DNA of 64,000 nucleotides from DASQDN01 sp963833675 (GTDB lineage Bacteria > Acidobacteriota > Terriglobia > Bryobacterales > Bryobacteraceae), in NCBI GenBank assembly GCA_963833675.1, contig CAWHYW010000030.1:1-64000 (forward strand), given 5' to 3'. A program made the translations under genes and the position numbers. Below, in pieces: positions 46,206 through 56,141 of the stretch. How positions within the stretch are numbered: position 1 is the stretch's first letter; each line of letters opens with the position of its first letter. Below the pieces are notes generated by a model. It was not told the origin of the DNA. It did not search any database and worked only from the letters and a program-made list of their open reading frames with translations.

Positions 46206-46213
46206 TTCTTCCC

Positions 46214-47618
46214 TTAGATGTCGTAATAAAGGGCGAACTCGTAAGGGTGTGGCCGGAGACGCACAGCTTCGGCTTCAGCGCGGCGCTTGTAACTAATGAA
46301 CGTTTCGATCAGCTCTTCGCTAAAGACGTCGCCTTTCAGCAGGAATCCGTGGTCTTCTTCCAACGCCGACAAGGCTTCATCGAGCGAGCCCGGCATGGAC
46401 GGAACCATTCGCAGCTCTTCGGGTGAGAGGTCGTAAATATCTTTGTCGAGCGGCTCGCCGGGAGCGATTTTGTTCTGTACACCATCGAGACCAGCCATCA
46501 TCATCGCCGCAAACGCCAGATAAGGGTTGCAGGACGGATCTGGCGGACGAAACTCGACGCGTTTCGCTTTCGGGCTCGCCGAGTACATCGGGATACGCAC
46601 GCAGCCGAGCGGTTTCGCGCGAGTACGCAAGGTTCACCGGAGCTTCATAACCGGGCACCAATCGCTTATAGCTGTTGGTCGTCGGCGCGATGATGGCCGA
46701 GAGAGCCGGGCATGTTTCAGCAGGCCGCCGATGTAGTGCAGTGCAAGTTCGCTTAGGCCTGCATATCCATCGCCGGAAAACAGAGGTTGGCCGCCCTTCC
46801 AGAGACTTTGATGACAATGCATTCCGCTGCCGTTATCGCCAAATAGCGGCTTCGGCATGAACGTCACCGATTTCCCGTACTGATAGGCCACGTTGCGGAT
46901 GACGTACTTGTACAACATCATGTTGTCCGCCGACTTGATCAACGTATCGAAACGCTGGTCGATCTCGCATTGACCGCCGGTTGCGACCTCATGATGGTGG
47001 CACTCGATATCGAGGCCGCATTTGATCATCACTCGACCATTTCCGCGCGAAGATCCTGGTAATGGTCAGTTGGAGGAACAGGGAAGTAGCCTTCCTTGTA
47101 ACGAGGACGGTAGCCGAGATTGTCCGTCTCCGGCCCGAATTCCAGCGGCCTTCCTCGGCATCGATGAAATAGAATCCGGAATGTTGATTCTGATCGAAAC
47201 TGACGTTGTCGAAGATGAAGAACTCTGCTTCGGCCCCGAAATACGCAGTGTCGGCGACACCGCTGCTTTGCAGGAACAACTCAGCTTTCTTCGCGATCCA
47301 ACGCGGATCGCGGTCGTAGTGCTGCCGGGTGATAGGATCGATCACATCGCATGTCATCACCAGCGTGGGAACTTCGGTGAACGGATCCATGAAAGCGGTG
47401 GAACCATCCGGAATCAGGAGCATGTCGCTCTCGTTGATTGCTGCCCACCCGCGGATGCTCGACCCATCGATGCCGAAGCCTTCTTCGAAAGCGTCTTCCT
47501 TCAACATGCTGATCGGGTAGGAAATGTGTTGATTTAGTCCAGGTAAATCTGTGAAGCGTAGATCTACCTGTCGCGCATCATTTTTCTTCGCGTATTCCAA
47601 TACTTCCTTCGGACCCAT
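46214..47618 (-). CDS. glnA: Glutamine synthetase type I (frameshifted)
   Basis: About 468 residues, typical of GlnA. Converts glutamate and ammonia to glutamine with ATP. N-terminal MGPKEVLEYAKKNDARQVDL, FEEGFGIDGSSIRGW, AEFFIFDNV; middle CDIECHHHEV-like IECHHHEVATGGQCEIDQRF, VTFMPKPLFGDNGSGMHCHQ; later NPYLAFAAMMMAGLDGVQNK and the flap RVEFRPPDPSCNPY. Frame changes near 47135, 47035, 46740 and 46610 split the gene into four conserved pieces. Because this gene is normally essential, I treat these as sequence errors. Followed by glnE. Confidence 0.9.
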
Positions 47619-47719
47619 CTAATTCCTCCAAGAGTAATGCCCGTTACGCCTCCGCGACATGGTGGTGGCGGCCTTTTGGCTGGCTTGGCAGGCACTAGCT
47701 TAACGGACGTGCTGTTACC

Positions 47720-49150
47720 ATGGCAAACGAACGCATGCAGCAGATCTTGCTCGACCTGGAACCCGCGCGCCGCCTGTACACTGTTTCCGAGTTAAACGCA
47801 CGAATTCGCGCGCTGCTCGATCAGCATCTCGGCGAGTTGTGGGTCTCGGGTGAGATATCCGGAGTTCGCCTCGCATCCAGCGGACATTACTACTTCACGT
47901 TGAAAGATGGTGATGCCCAGGTAAAGTGCGCGTGCTTCCGGATGGCTGCACGCTATCTTCGGTTCAAGCCGGCTGATGGTGTCGCAGTGATTGCGCGCGG
48001 ACGTCTGGATATCTATGATGCGAGGGGCGAATATCAATTGCTCGTCGAGCATCTGGAGCCACAAGGATATGGCGCCTTGCAGTTTGCATTTGAGCAGCTC
48101 AAGAAGAAGCTCAGTGAGGAAGGACTTTTCGATACCGGACGGAAACGGAACATACCCAAGTATCCTCGGCGAATCGGTATCGTAACTTCGCCTGCCGGCG
48201 CTGTCATCCAGGACATTCTCAACGTGCTTTCCCGGCGATTTCCAGGGCTGCACGTTCGTGTTTATCCCGCGCTGATGCAGGGCGACGGATCAGTGGAGCA
48301 GGTCTGCCGCGGACTGCGATGGTTCTCCGATTCGCAATGGGCTGATGTCGTGATCCTGGCAAGAGGTGGCGGCTCACTCGAAGATCTCTGGACCTTCAAC
48401 GAAGAGGCCGTCGCCAGAGCGATAGCATTGTCCTCCGTTCCGGTCGTTTCCGCCGTAGGTCACGAGACCGATTTCACGATTGCCGATTTCGTAGCCGACT
48501 TGCGGGCGCCTACGCCGTCGGTCGCGGCAGAACTTGTTGTCTGCACGCGCGATCAGGTGCTCGAATCGATCGCCGGATGCCGACGAATTCTCGAACAACA
48601 CATCCGATATCGTTTGAGCATCGCCGCGCGGCGATTGCATGAGCGTGGTGTCGACCGCGCTACGACCGTCATGCATCGATCGATCGGTCGCGGCTTCCAG
48701 CGCGTTGACGAATTAGAACGATACGCAGCAGATTCATTTCGGCGGTTATTAAGGACGCGCGAACAGCAGTGGGAGGACCTCGATCTGCGAGTCCGAAGGA
48801 TGGACCTGCGCCTACAACTCTCCCTTGCACGTCGCCGCCAAGAATCGGCAACTGATCGCGCTCGATTGGCGCTGGAAGAACTAATGCGAGCTCGACGGGA
48901 TGCGCTTATGGTGGCGAGAGCGCACATCAAGGCTGGAGATCTGAGACGTCTAGTAGACACCGCTCGCGCTCGACTGAATTCGCTTAGTGCGCAGCTCAGT
49001 CACTTAAGTCCCCTGCAGGTGCTCCAACGGGGCTATGCGATTGTGCAGGATTCGGCCGGGCGCGTAATTAAAGATGCAGACCAGACGACCGCTGGTGACG
49101 ACCTGCGAGTTCGGCTCGCAGAGGGTACGCTCGACGTTCGGGTTCGCTGA
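47720..49150 (+). CDS. xseA: Exodeoxyribonuclease VII large subunit
   Basis: 476 residues, intact. Degrades single-stranded DNA together with XseB. N-terminal OB fold (LYTVSELNARIRALLDQHLG, ELWVSGEISG, HYYFTLKDGDAQVKCACF), then the catalytic domain with RIGIVTSPAGAVIQDIL, RGGGSLEDLWTFNEEAVARA, PVVSAVGHETDFTIADFVAD and LRAPTPSVAAEL. The C-terminal half is a long arginine-rich coiled coil, as expected. It ends with VLQRGYAIV. Divergent from glnA, convergent with guaB. No xseB in the immediate neighbourhood. Confidence 0.95.
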   Translation: MANERMQQILLDLEPARRLYTVSELNARIRALLDQHLGELWVSGEISGVRLASSGHYYFTLKDGDAQVKCACFRMAARYLRFKPADGVAVIARGRLDIYDARGEYQLLVEHLEPQGYGALQFAFEQLKKKLSEEGLFDTGRKRNIPKYPRRIGIVTSPAGAVIQDILNVLSRRFPGLHVRVYPALMQGDGSVEQVCRGLRWFSDSQWADVVILARGGGSLEDLWTFNEEAVARAIALSSVPVVSAVGHETDFTIADFVADLRAPTPSVAAELVVCTRDQVLESIAGCRRILEQHIRYRLSIAARRLHERGVDRATTVMHRSIGRGFQRVDELERYAADSFRRLLRTREQQWEDLDLRVRRMDLRLQLSLARRRQESATDRARLALEELMRARRDALMVARAHIKAGDLRRLVDTARARLNSLSAQLSHLSPLQVLQRGYAIVQDSAGRVIKDADQTTAGDDLRVRLAEGTLDVRVR

Positions 49151-49156
49151 AATCGA

Positions 49157-50611
49157 CTATTCAATTCGATAGTTTGGAGCTTCTTTTGTAATGATCACGT
49201 CGTGTACGTGGCTCTCGCGCAATCCGGCAGAGCTGACGCGAAGGAAGCGCGACTTTTGCTGTAACTCTCTGACAGTTGCCGCGCCGCAGTATCCCATTCC
49301 CGCTCGCAACCCGCCGACAAGCTGATAAACCATCTCGGAAAGGGGACCTTTGTAAGGGACGCGGCCTTCGATACCTTCGGGCACAAGCTTACCGCCGGCT
49401 TCCTGAGAGTAGCGGTCCGAGCTGCCCTGTGACATTGCGCCGAGTGAGCCCATCCCGCGATAGCTCTTAAAAGTTCGGCCTTGATACAGAATGGTCTCTC
49501 CCGGACTTTCCTCGGTACCCGCGAACAAACTGCCGATCATAATGCAGTCGGCGCCGGCCGCGACTGCCTTCGACAGATCGCCGGAGTACTTGATGCCGCC
49601 GTCTGCAATCAGCGGTACGCCCGCGCCGGCGGTCGCCTTCGCACACTCGCTGATTGCTGTGATCTGAGGTACGCCGGAGCCGCTGACGACGCGGGTGGTG
49701 CAAATCGAACCCGGGCCGATGCCGACCTTCACTCCATCCACGCCGAGATTGATCAGATCGCGCGCACCTTCGTAAGTAGCGACATTGCCAGCAATTAATT
49801 GCACATCCGGTAGAACGCTGCGAACTTTTTCAACTGCTAGCATGACCCGTTCACTGTGCCCGTGCGCGGTATCGATTACGAGGACATCGACCTTCATCGC
49901 CACCAGCGCCTTCGCACGCTCCAGGTAGTCTCCCGTGGAACCGAGCGCGGCGCCGCACCGCAGCCGGCCATGGTCGTCTTTGGCCGCGTTCGGATATTTC
50001 AAACGCTTCTGAATATCCTTCACCGTGATGAGACCCTTGAGATTGTAGTCGTCATCTACGACGAGGAGCTTCTCGACGCGGTGCTTATGAAGAATTTCCT
50101 GAGCCTGGTCGAGTGTTGTGCCAACTGACACCGTGATCAGGTTATCTTTCGTCATTACGGCCGATACGGGCAGATCGTATCGTGTCTCAAACCTGAGATC
50201 GCGGTTTGTGAGAATGCCGACCAGCTTGCCATGCCGGGTGACAGGAACACCAGAGATGCGAAAACGCTTCATCACCGCCAGCGCATCCGCAATCTTCTGA
50301 TCCGGATCGACCGTGACCGGGTCCACGATCATGCCGCTTTCACTGCGCTTCACTCGATCGACTTCCTCAGCTTGCCTGTCGATCGACATGTTCCGATGAA
50401 TAATACCGAGGCCGCCTTGCTGCGCAAGCGCGATCGCGAGGTGCGACTCAGTGACGGTGTCCATCGCAGAGCTCAGGATCGGGATATTCAGCTTGATGTT
50501 GCGAGTAACGTAAGTGCTTGTATCTACCTGGTTGGGAAGAATACTGCTACGCTGCGGTACAAGAAGGACGTCGTCGAATGTTAAACCTTCGAGAATCGTA
50601 TCCGGAACCAT
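49157..50611 (-). CDS. guaB: Inosine-5'-monophosphate dehydrogenase
   Basis: 484 residues, intact. Oxidises IMP to XMP in GMP synthesis. GLTFDDVLLVPQRSSILP at the start, two CBS domains (GIVDPVTV-like region to about 205), active-site loop VGIGPGSICTTRVVSGSGVP with catalytic Cys, GGIKYSGDLSKAVAAGADCI, and the flap RYSQEAGGKLVPEGIEG followed by YKGPLSEMVYQLVGGLRAGM. All residues as in bacterial GuaB. Start codon preceded by no obvious strong site. Confidence 0.95.
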   Translation of the reverse strand: MVPDTILEGLTFDDVLLVPQRSSILPNQVDTSTYVTRNIKLNIPILSSAMDTVTESHLAIALAQQGGLGIIHRNMSIDRQAEEVDRVKRSESGMIVDPVTVDPDQKIADALAVMKRFRISGVPVTRHGKLVGILTNRDLRFETRYDLPVSAVMTKDNLITVSVGTTLDQAQEILHKHRVEKLLVVDDDYNLKGLITVKDIQKRLKYPNAAKDDHGRLRCGAALGSTGDYLERAKALVAMKVDVLVIDTAHGHSERVMLAVEKVRSVLPDVQLIAGNVATYEGARDLINLGVDGVKVGIGPGSICTTRVVSGSGVPQITAISECAKATAGAGVPLIADGGIKYSGDLSKAVAAGADCIMIGSLFAGTEESPGETILYQGRTFKSYRGMGSLGAMSQGSSDRYSQEAGGKLVPEGIEGRVPYKGPLSEMVYQLVGGLRAGMGYCGAATVRELQQKSRFLRVSSAGLRESHVHDVIITKEAPNYRIE

Positions 50612-50650
50612 GTTGGGATGCTTCCAGGATACCAGCGGGTCGCCGAGCCG

Positions 50651-50767
50651 CTACACGGAGGATGCGCCGGCGCGAGAGAACTTACCGCCATCGCCCCCGT
50701 CTGCGTCGAGCAGCAACTGCGCCAACACAACGATCAGCGCGAGCAGCAGGCCGGTAAGCAAATCCAC
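50651..50767 (-). CDS. Small single-pass membrane peptide (38 aa)
   Basis: GTG start at 50767 with GGAGG 6 nt upstream; the peptide is one hydrophobic helix (DLLTGLLLALIVVLAQLLL) then an acidic glycine segment DADGGDGG and a short basic/serine tail. An alternative ATG lies slightly upstream in the same frame (MIGG). Lies between the S9 peptidase and guaB on the same strand, so possibly in the same transcript. No family recognised; evidence is the ribosome site and a well-formed transmembrane helix. Confidence 0.4.
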   Translation of the reverse strand: MDLLTGLLLALIVVLAQLLLDADGGDGGKFSRAGASSV

Positions 50768-50803
50768 GAACAATCCTCCGATCATATATGAGCTGAGCGG
50801 CAT

Positions 50804-52852
50804 TTACTGCTTGGCCGCCTTCTTAGCCGTCCATTCACCGACCCAGTCCAGGAAACTATGGTACCAGAAGACCGAGTTCTGCGGCTTTAACACCCAGTGA
50901 CCCTCGTCGGGAAACAGGACGATTTTCGAAGGCACCTGTTGTAGCTGAAGCGCAGTAAACAACTGCATGCCTTGACCGACCGGCACGCGGTAGTCGAGCT
51001 CGCCGTGCATGACAAGGGTGGGAGTCTTGAAGTCCTTCACGTAGTAGCTCGGCGATAGCTTTTCGTAAAGCTCGGGATTCTCCCACGGCATGCCCTTGAA
51101 TTCCCAGATGGGAAACCACAATTCTTCCGTTTCACCGGCCATGCTGCGCAGATCGTATACTCCGGCATGGGATACGAAAGCCTTAAAGCGATCCGTATGA
51201 CCCAGCATCCAATCCACCATGTATCCGCCGTAGGATCCGCCTGCCGCCGCCATACGATCTCTATCTACGTACGACTTGTTTGCCATCTGATCGACAACGG
51301 CCATGATGTCTTCGAACGGCTTACCGCCCCAATCCTGATTAATGTCATCCGTGAACTTCTGTCCATAACCGGTTGAACCTCTGGGATTTGGCATCACGAC
51401 TACATAGCCGGCTCCCGCGAAGACCTGAGGATTCCAGCGATAGCTCCATGATTGCCCCCACGCGCCCTGCGGACCTCCATGGACCAGCAGGAGCATCGGG
51501 TACTTTCGATTACCCTGAAATCCGGGTGGCTTCACGATGAAGCTGTGCACGCGCGTCTTGTCATTCGGATTCTCGACCCACATCTCCTCGAGCGGCGTCG
51601 CTTGATACTCACTCAAGAGGAAGTCATTCAAATTATCCAGGGCGACCGCTGCTCCGCCTCCCGACAGTGCACGATAGAGCCTTGTAGGGCTGGATCCGGT
51701 CTGCTCGGCGTAGATCATCGTCTTGCCATCGGGAGTGAACTGGACATCGCTGATTTGGCTCGGTCCACCGATGACCATTCTGGAGGCCCCTCCACCAGCC
51801 GCCGTCATATGGACTGCGGTTCTCCCGCGATCCTCCACGGTATAAAACAAGCGTGTACCGTCAGAAGACCAGGTGATTTCTTCAACATTCCGGTCCTGAC
51901 CTTCATTCAACGGGATGGTTCGTCCCGTGGATCGCTCGAACAGCATCAGCCGCCACCTGTCCGATTCGTAGCCCGCTCTGGCTTGGGAGCGGAACGCAAG
52001 ATACTTTCCGTCCGGTGAGTAGACCGGAGATCTGTCAGCTCCCGTCCCCAACGTAATTCGCTTCGATTCGCCACCCGAGACAGAAACGACGAAGATGTCC
52101 GTATTGGTGCTAATAGATTGAGAACGGTCCGTATTGGTTACGTAGGCGAGTTCCTTGCTATCGGGCGAGAACGCATAATCATCCGGACCACCCAATGAGA
52201 AGGTCGGCGCATCGAATTGACCCGGTGTCAGGTCCTTCGCGGGACCTCCGCCGATCGGCGCTATAAGCAGGTGCTTGCGAGTGGCGCTCTGCCACTCTGT
52301 CCAGTGGCGATAGAGCAGGGAGGTGTACACACGCGCTTTGACCTTATTGTTTTTTGCGGCTTCAGCCTTAGCTTTATTACAGGCGTCGTCCGCGCACTCG
52401 GGAAACACCTCGCTGGTGAACACAATCCATTGATCGTCGGGAGAAACGATGACTCCGCCGGCCTCGGTTGCGAGACTCGTAATCGCTTTCTGTTCCGATC
52501 CGTCTGGTTTCATGCTCCAGATTTGGGAGGAGCCACCGCGACTGGAGACGAAGATTATGCTCTTCGAATCATGTGTCCAGCGTGGACGCTGGTTGCTGCC
52601 CTCGGTCGTAAGAGCAGTCGGAGTGCCTCCGGTTACCGGCACGACGTATATCTGTTTCGGCTTGGTATTCGCTTCAACGTCGGGACGCTCGACCGTAAAA
52701 GCTACTAGTTTTCCGTCAGGAGATATTTGTGGCTCGCTGACCCGCGCGATGCGCATCATCGCGTCGACGTCGAAGGGCTTCCTTACTATCGGAGCGTCCG
52801 TTTGACCGAAGGCGCAGATCGAAGCCACGAATGCAGCCGCTGCGAAACGCAT
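50804..52852 (-). CDS. Secreted S9-family prolyl-oligopeptidase-like peptidase
   Basis: 682 residues, intact, signal peptide MRFAAAAFVASICAFGQ. The N-terminal part is a WD40-like/TolB-like propeller (ISPDGKLVAFTV, RWTHDSKSIIFVSSRGG, YSPDGKYLAFRSQ and so on). The C-terminal alpha/beta-hydrolase domain has RKYPMLLLVHGGPQGAWG, the nucleophile elbow AAGGSYGGYM (Ser), and GELDYRVPVGQGM and EGHWVL regions for the acid and His. Acylaminoacyl-peptidase type. Probably degrades peptides in the periplasm. Confidence 0.92.
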   Translation of the reverse strand: MRFAAAAFVASICAFGQTDAPIVRKPFDVDAMMRIARVSEPQISPDGKLVAFTVERPDVEANTKPKQIYVVPVTGGTPTALTTEGSNQRPRWTHDSKSIIFVSSRGGSSQIWSMKPDGSEQKAITSLATEAGGVIVSPDDQWIVFTSEVFPECADDACNKAKAEAAKNNKVKARVYTSLLYRHWTEWQSATRKHLLIAPIGGGPAKDLTPGQFDAPTFSLGGPDDYAFSPDSKELAYVTNTDRSQSISTNTDIFVVSVSGGESKRITLGTGADRSPVYSPDGKYLAFRSQARAGYESDRWRLMLFERSTGRTIPLNEGQDRNVEEITWSSDGTRLFYTVEDRGRTAVHMTAAGGGASRMVIGGPSQISDVQFTPDGKTMIYAEQTGSSPTRLYRALSGGGAAVALDNLNDFLLSEYQATPLEEMWVENPNDKTRVHSFIVKPPGFQGNRKYPMLLLVHGGPQGAWGQSWSYRWNPQVFAGAGYVVVMPNPRGSTGYGQKFTDDINQDWGGKPFEDIMAVVDQMANKSYVDRDRMAAAGGSYGGYMVDWMLGHTDRFKAFVSHAGVYDLRSMAGETEELWFPIWEFKGMPWENPELYEKLSPSYYVKDFKTPTLVMHGELDYRVPVGQGMQLFTALQLQQVPSKIVLFPDEGHWVLKPQNSVFWYHSFLDWVGEWTAKKAAKQ

Positions 52853-52877
52853 ATTTCGATTGTAAGGTGGCCCGGAA

Positions 52878-54167
52878 CTAATTCAAGCGCGCGCGAAGGG
52901 CCTTTAGGGCTTTGAGACCCTCCTGAGCAACTTCGCTGTCCGAGTCTTTGGAGATCCACTCGACTTGCGCAACAGATTCCTGATCTCCAGCGACAGCCAG
53001 AATGCGCGCGAGACCGATTTTCTCGTCACGGGTCGCCTTACCCACAAATTGATAAAGCGCTGAACGGACTTGCGGCTGTCGCGCGAGTTCCAGAAGATAA
53101 CCTTCCACAACCCCACGGTATTGCCGCGAGTTGAACGTGTTGACCAGGTAGGTCAGCGGCGCCAATTCCTCTGTTTTTGTCTGCCCTAGCGCGACCAGCG
53201 CAAACGCAATGGCCAGGCGCGGGTTCATCTTACTCTCTTCATCGAAAGCAGTCTGTAATTGTTGCACGTCGGCTTGATCGCCGAGCCGCGCGTACCCCTC
53301 GGCTGCCGCTCCTCGCACCTTCTCATCCTTATCCTTGAAACCCCGGTCAAAATACGGCCGGCTTTGCGGGTCAGGCAGCATCGCAAGCGAGGTCAGAGCT
53401 GCGCGGCGGACTTTAATGGATTTCGACGAATCATATACCTTCTGCAAAGTCGGAATGGCTTCCCGCGTCCGAAGCAGTCCGACTGTGTCAATGGCCCCGA
53501 TCTGAATGCGCTCTTCGAGATCGCGAAGCAACGGAATCGCGCGAGGACCAGCGGATGGATCCCCGATCTTTTGGAATGCGATGAGAATCTCGTAGAGGAC
53601 CTGCGTGTCTTTTGTTTGAAGCGCCTGGACAAGGTCGGGTAGCGCCGCCTTACCTCGCAGGATGCCCACGGCCCGCGCGGCATTCGCTCGAGAGTCCATG
53701 TTTGCGCCGCCCCGCGCGAGTTTGCCGAGCGCTTCGATGACCTCAGGCCTGACCGTAACCCAGGGTTCAACGATGTCCTTGTTCTCGCGATCGAATCGAC
53801 TACGTATGGAGGAACTGAATTTGGAGATGCCGGTCTGAACATAGCCGGGCACGTAGAAGTTCACCAGTCCATCGGCTGCCGCGATTTGCACTTCAGGATC
53901 GTTATCCCGCGTCGCGGTGACGAGCGGATCCAGGCTGTGCTGTGTTCCGATCGAAACAATGGCGCGAACGACTTCCTTTCGCACCTCGAGATCGCTGTCG
54001 GACAGTAGAGGCGCGATCATTGGAATAACTTCGGACCCAGCGCCTCGAAAGGCCCGAACGGCTTTAATTCTTTCCTTAGGCTCGGAACTCTTCAGGTCTT
54101 GCGCAGATAGCGCGATAGTGGACGCACTAATCGCGAGTAGCAGTGGCAGGCAGCGGCGGATGGTCAT
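52878..54167 (-). CDS. Secreted HEAT-repeat protein
   Basis: About 429 residues from MTIRRCLPLLLAISASTIAL with a cleavable signal sequence (start chosen for it). The rest is a series of HEAT/PBS-lyase-type repeats: SDSDLEVRKEVVRAIVSIGT, DNDPEVQIAAADGLVNFYVP, RANAARAVGILRGKAALPDL, RRAALTSLAMLPDPQSRPYF, DKDEKVRGAAAEGYARLGDQ. Likely a scaffold for protein interaction in the periplasm; no enzyme motif. Follows mqnD by a few bases. Confidence 0.85.
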   Translation of the reverse strand: MTIRRCLPLLLAISASTIALSAQDLKSSEPKERIKAVRAFRGAGSEVIPMIAPLLSDSDLEVRKEVVRAIVSIGTQHSLDPLVTATRDNDPEVQIAAADGLVNFYVPGYVQTGISKFSSSIRSRFDRENKDIVEPWVTVRPEVIEALGKLARGGANMDSRANAARAVGILRGKAALPDLVQALQTKDTQVLYEILIAFQKIGDPSAGPRAIPLLRDLEERIQIGAIDTVGLLRTREAIPTLQKVYDSSKSIKVRRAALTSLAMLPDPQSRPYFDRGFKDKDEKVRGAAAEGYARLGDQADVQQLQTAFDEESKMNPRLAIAFALVALGQTKTEELAPLTYLVNTFNSRQYRGVVEGYLLELARQPQVRSALYQFVGKATRDEKIGLARILAVAGDQESVAQVEWISKDSDSEVAQEGLKALKALRARLN

Positions 54168-54188
54168 ATCCCTCAAAGGAATGACGCG

Positions 54189-55034
54189 TTAGCGTACAAA
54201 TTCGACGGTGATCCGATGCGGAATAACACCGGCCTCGTGACCAAGATCAAGGAGCTTTTGTGCCGCTCGGGGGATGATCTCCCCGGCATCGACCGTGTGA
54301 TGGTTCACATACATACCAACGAACTTCTCGGCTAACGGCTGCTCCATGTCGCGGGCAAACTGCATCGCGTAATTCAGCGCTTCGTCCGTGTTGTCGAGCG
54401 CGTACTGAATGCTTTCGCGCATCAGCCGACAGCATTCACTCTGGATCTCGGGCGTAAGAGATCGGAGCAGTGCGTTGGCTCCGAGCGGAAGCGGCAGGTT
54501 ATATTTCTTTCGCCACCATTTCCCCAGGTCAAGCACATTATGGAAACCGGCCTTCCCGAAAGTGAGCTGCGCTTCGTGAATGACAAGCCCGGCATCCACG
54601 ACGTGCTCCCGGACAGCTTCCTCGATCCGGTCAAACGGAGTTGGAACAGCTTCAAAATCAGGCTCGATAATACGCATAGCGAGATACGCGGTAGTCATCT
54701 TGCCCGGAATAGCGATTCGCTTCCCCTTCAGCTCTTCGGGGTGCATCGGCCGGTTCGCGATCACCATCGGTCCGTATCCATCCCCGACGCTGGAACCGCT
54801 CGCCATCAGGACATATTTATCGGCAACATACGGGTACGCATGATAAGAAATCGCTGTCAGCTCATACACGCCCTCGAGCGCTTTGCGGTTCAGTGACTCG
54901 ATATCTTCAAGAACATGCTTGATATTTACGAACCGCGAGCGAATCTTTCTGGTCGCGAGGCCATAAAACATGAAGGCATCGTCCGAATCCGGACTATGGG
55001 CGCAAACGATATCCTTCACTGCGGAACTTGTCAT
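54189..55034 (-). CDS. mqnD: 1,4-dihydroxy-6-naphthoate synthase MqnD
   Basis: 281 residues, intact. Acts in the futalosine pathway of menaquinone synthesis, forming 1,4-dihydroxy-6-naphthoate from cyclic de-hypoxanthine futalosine. HSPDSDDAFMFYGL near the start is the typical MqnD segment; also ELTAISYHAYPYV, SGSSVGDGYGPMVIAN, KRIAIPGKMTTAYLAMRI, DAGLVIHEAQLTF, and YVNHHTVD near the end. Periplasmic-binding-protein-like fold without signal peptide, so cytoplasmic. Other mqn genes are not in the window. This supports a respiratory, Acidobacteriota-like host. Confidence 0.88.
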   Translation of the reverse strand: MTSSAVKDIVCAHSPDSDDAFMFYGLATRKIRSRFVNIKHVLEDIESLNRKALEGVYELTAISYHAYPYVADKYVLMASGSSVGDGYGPMVIANRPMHPEELKGKRIAIPGKMTTAYLAMRIIEPDFEAVPTPFDRIEEAVREHVVDAGLVIHEAQLTFGKAGFHNVLDLGKWWRKKYNLPLPLGANALLRSLTPEIQSECCRLMRESIQYALDNTDEALNYAMQFARDMEQPLAEKFVGMYVNHHTVDAGEIIPRAAQKLLDLGHEAGVIPHRITVEFVR

Positions 55035-55080
55035 AGGTGAAAGAAGCCACTATAACACCGGAGTGATGCGAGCCCCAGAA

Positions 55081-55464
55081 TTAGTCGCAAAGATTAGCTG
55101 CAAGTTCTTTCAATTCCGGCCGAAGCTGATAAAGTTGCAAGACGAGCTCATTTAGCGCTTCCTTAGCTTGTGTCATTTGCTGCTTTCGACCCATAGTCTC
55201 CAAGGTGTATGCCGCGTTCGTGGCCGCACTCGCCCCGAAATTCGACACCGAGCCTTTTAAAGAATGTGCCGCGCGCTCCAGCCCTTTCGGGTCGCCACTA
55301 TCCACAGCAGTTCGGATTTCATCGAGCAGGCTCGGGTATTCACTCAGGAAAATCGAGCTGATTTCCCGCAATAGGTCTTCATCGCCGTCAAAGCGGTCCA
55401 GGATCGCTGCGCGATCAATCAATCCCTGTTCGCACCCGCTGGCCGCAACATTCATGCGTGTCAT
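55081..55464 (-). CDS. Histidine phosphotransfer (Hpt) domain protein
   Basis: 127 residues (ATG at 55464 or 55455). Four-helix Hpt module with the phosphorylatable His67 in ERAAHSLKGSVSNFGA. It would pass phosphate between receiver domains in a phosphorelay; no hybrid kinase is adjacent, so the partner is unknown. The single-domain response regulator at 25.7 kb is distant. The preceding sequence FDGDEDLLREISSIFLSEYP is also typical of Hpt proteins. Confidence 0.85.
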   Translation of the reverse strand: MTRMNVAASGCEQGLIDRAAILDRFDGDEDLLREISSIFLSEYPSLLDEIRTAVDSGDPKGLERAAHSLKGSVSNFGASAATNAAYTLETMGRKQQMTQAKEALNELVLQLYQLRPELKELAANLCD

Positions 55465-55527
55465 CTATTGTGCTCTTCGGCAGCCGCGTGGCGGTTCTTT
55501 ACCTTTTTCCAGTACTGGCAGTTCGGG

Positions 55528-56001
55528 TTAGTTGGTCTGTGCGATGGAGTAATTCAGGGCGGCAGCGAAGGTAACGCAAGCCCAATAAGGGACCATCAGC
55601 ATCCCCGCGACCCGGTGGATTCTTAAGAAAGATACCGTCGTGGCGCCAAGTACGAGCCAAAGCACCAGGACTTCCGTGGCGGCCGCGTCGGGGTTTCGCA
55701 GCGTAAAAAATAGAATGGACCAGATAACATTCAGACCGAGTTGGTAGGCGAACAGCTTCAACGCCGGAAACGCGGCGCCGTGAAGCCTATCCCAAATCAA
55801 CCACGCTGCAATGGCCATACTTGCGTACAGAGCGGTCCACACGGGCTCGAATATCTCTTGCGGAGGGGTCCAATCCGGTTTGTGGAGCTTTGTGTACCAA
55901 TCGGCAGCTTTGGGATAGGTTGCAAGCGAAGCGGCTGCGCAGATCAGCAGGAAGAATCCTAAGCTGACAAATCGCCGGTTTATCGCCGCCGCCAGGTTCA
56001 T
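55528..56001 (-). CDS. TspO/MBR family protein
   Basis: 157 residues from MNLAAAINRRFVSLG, with five transmembrane segments. Family features: WYTKLHKPDWTPPQEIFEPV, WTALYASMAIAAWLIW, AFYLGLNVIWS-like YQLGLNVIWSILFF, PYWACVTFAAALNYSIAQTN. Tryptophan-rich sensory protein that binds porphyrins/tetrapyrroles in other bacteria. The start at 56001 was chosen because residues before it are not part of the family. Confidence 0.9.
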   Translation of the reverse strand: MNLAAAINRRFVSLGFFLLICAAASLATYPKAADWYTKLHKPDWTPPQEIFEPVWTALYASMAIAAWLIWDRLHGAAFPALKLFAYQLGLNVIWSILFFTLRNPDAAATEVLVLWLVLGATTVSFLRIHRVAGMLMVPYWACVTFAAALNYSIAQTN

Positions 56002-56141
56002 ATCGTATTCGGATAAGGACAGACGTATCGCTTCGGACTGTGTGATCCCTCGACCAAGCGGCCGTTCCATCTATTGTTTACATTAGCCACGCAGGCTGCC
56101 TTCCACCTTATCCTATTTCTTCGGCAGCCCTGTCCGCAGCT

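Noticed and set aside
46214..47618. glnA as a pseudogene
   Set aside because: All segments are conserved, the length is normal, and glnE beside it presupposes a working glutamine synthetase. Similar breaks occur in other essential genes, so sequence errors are more likely.
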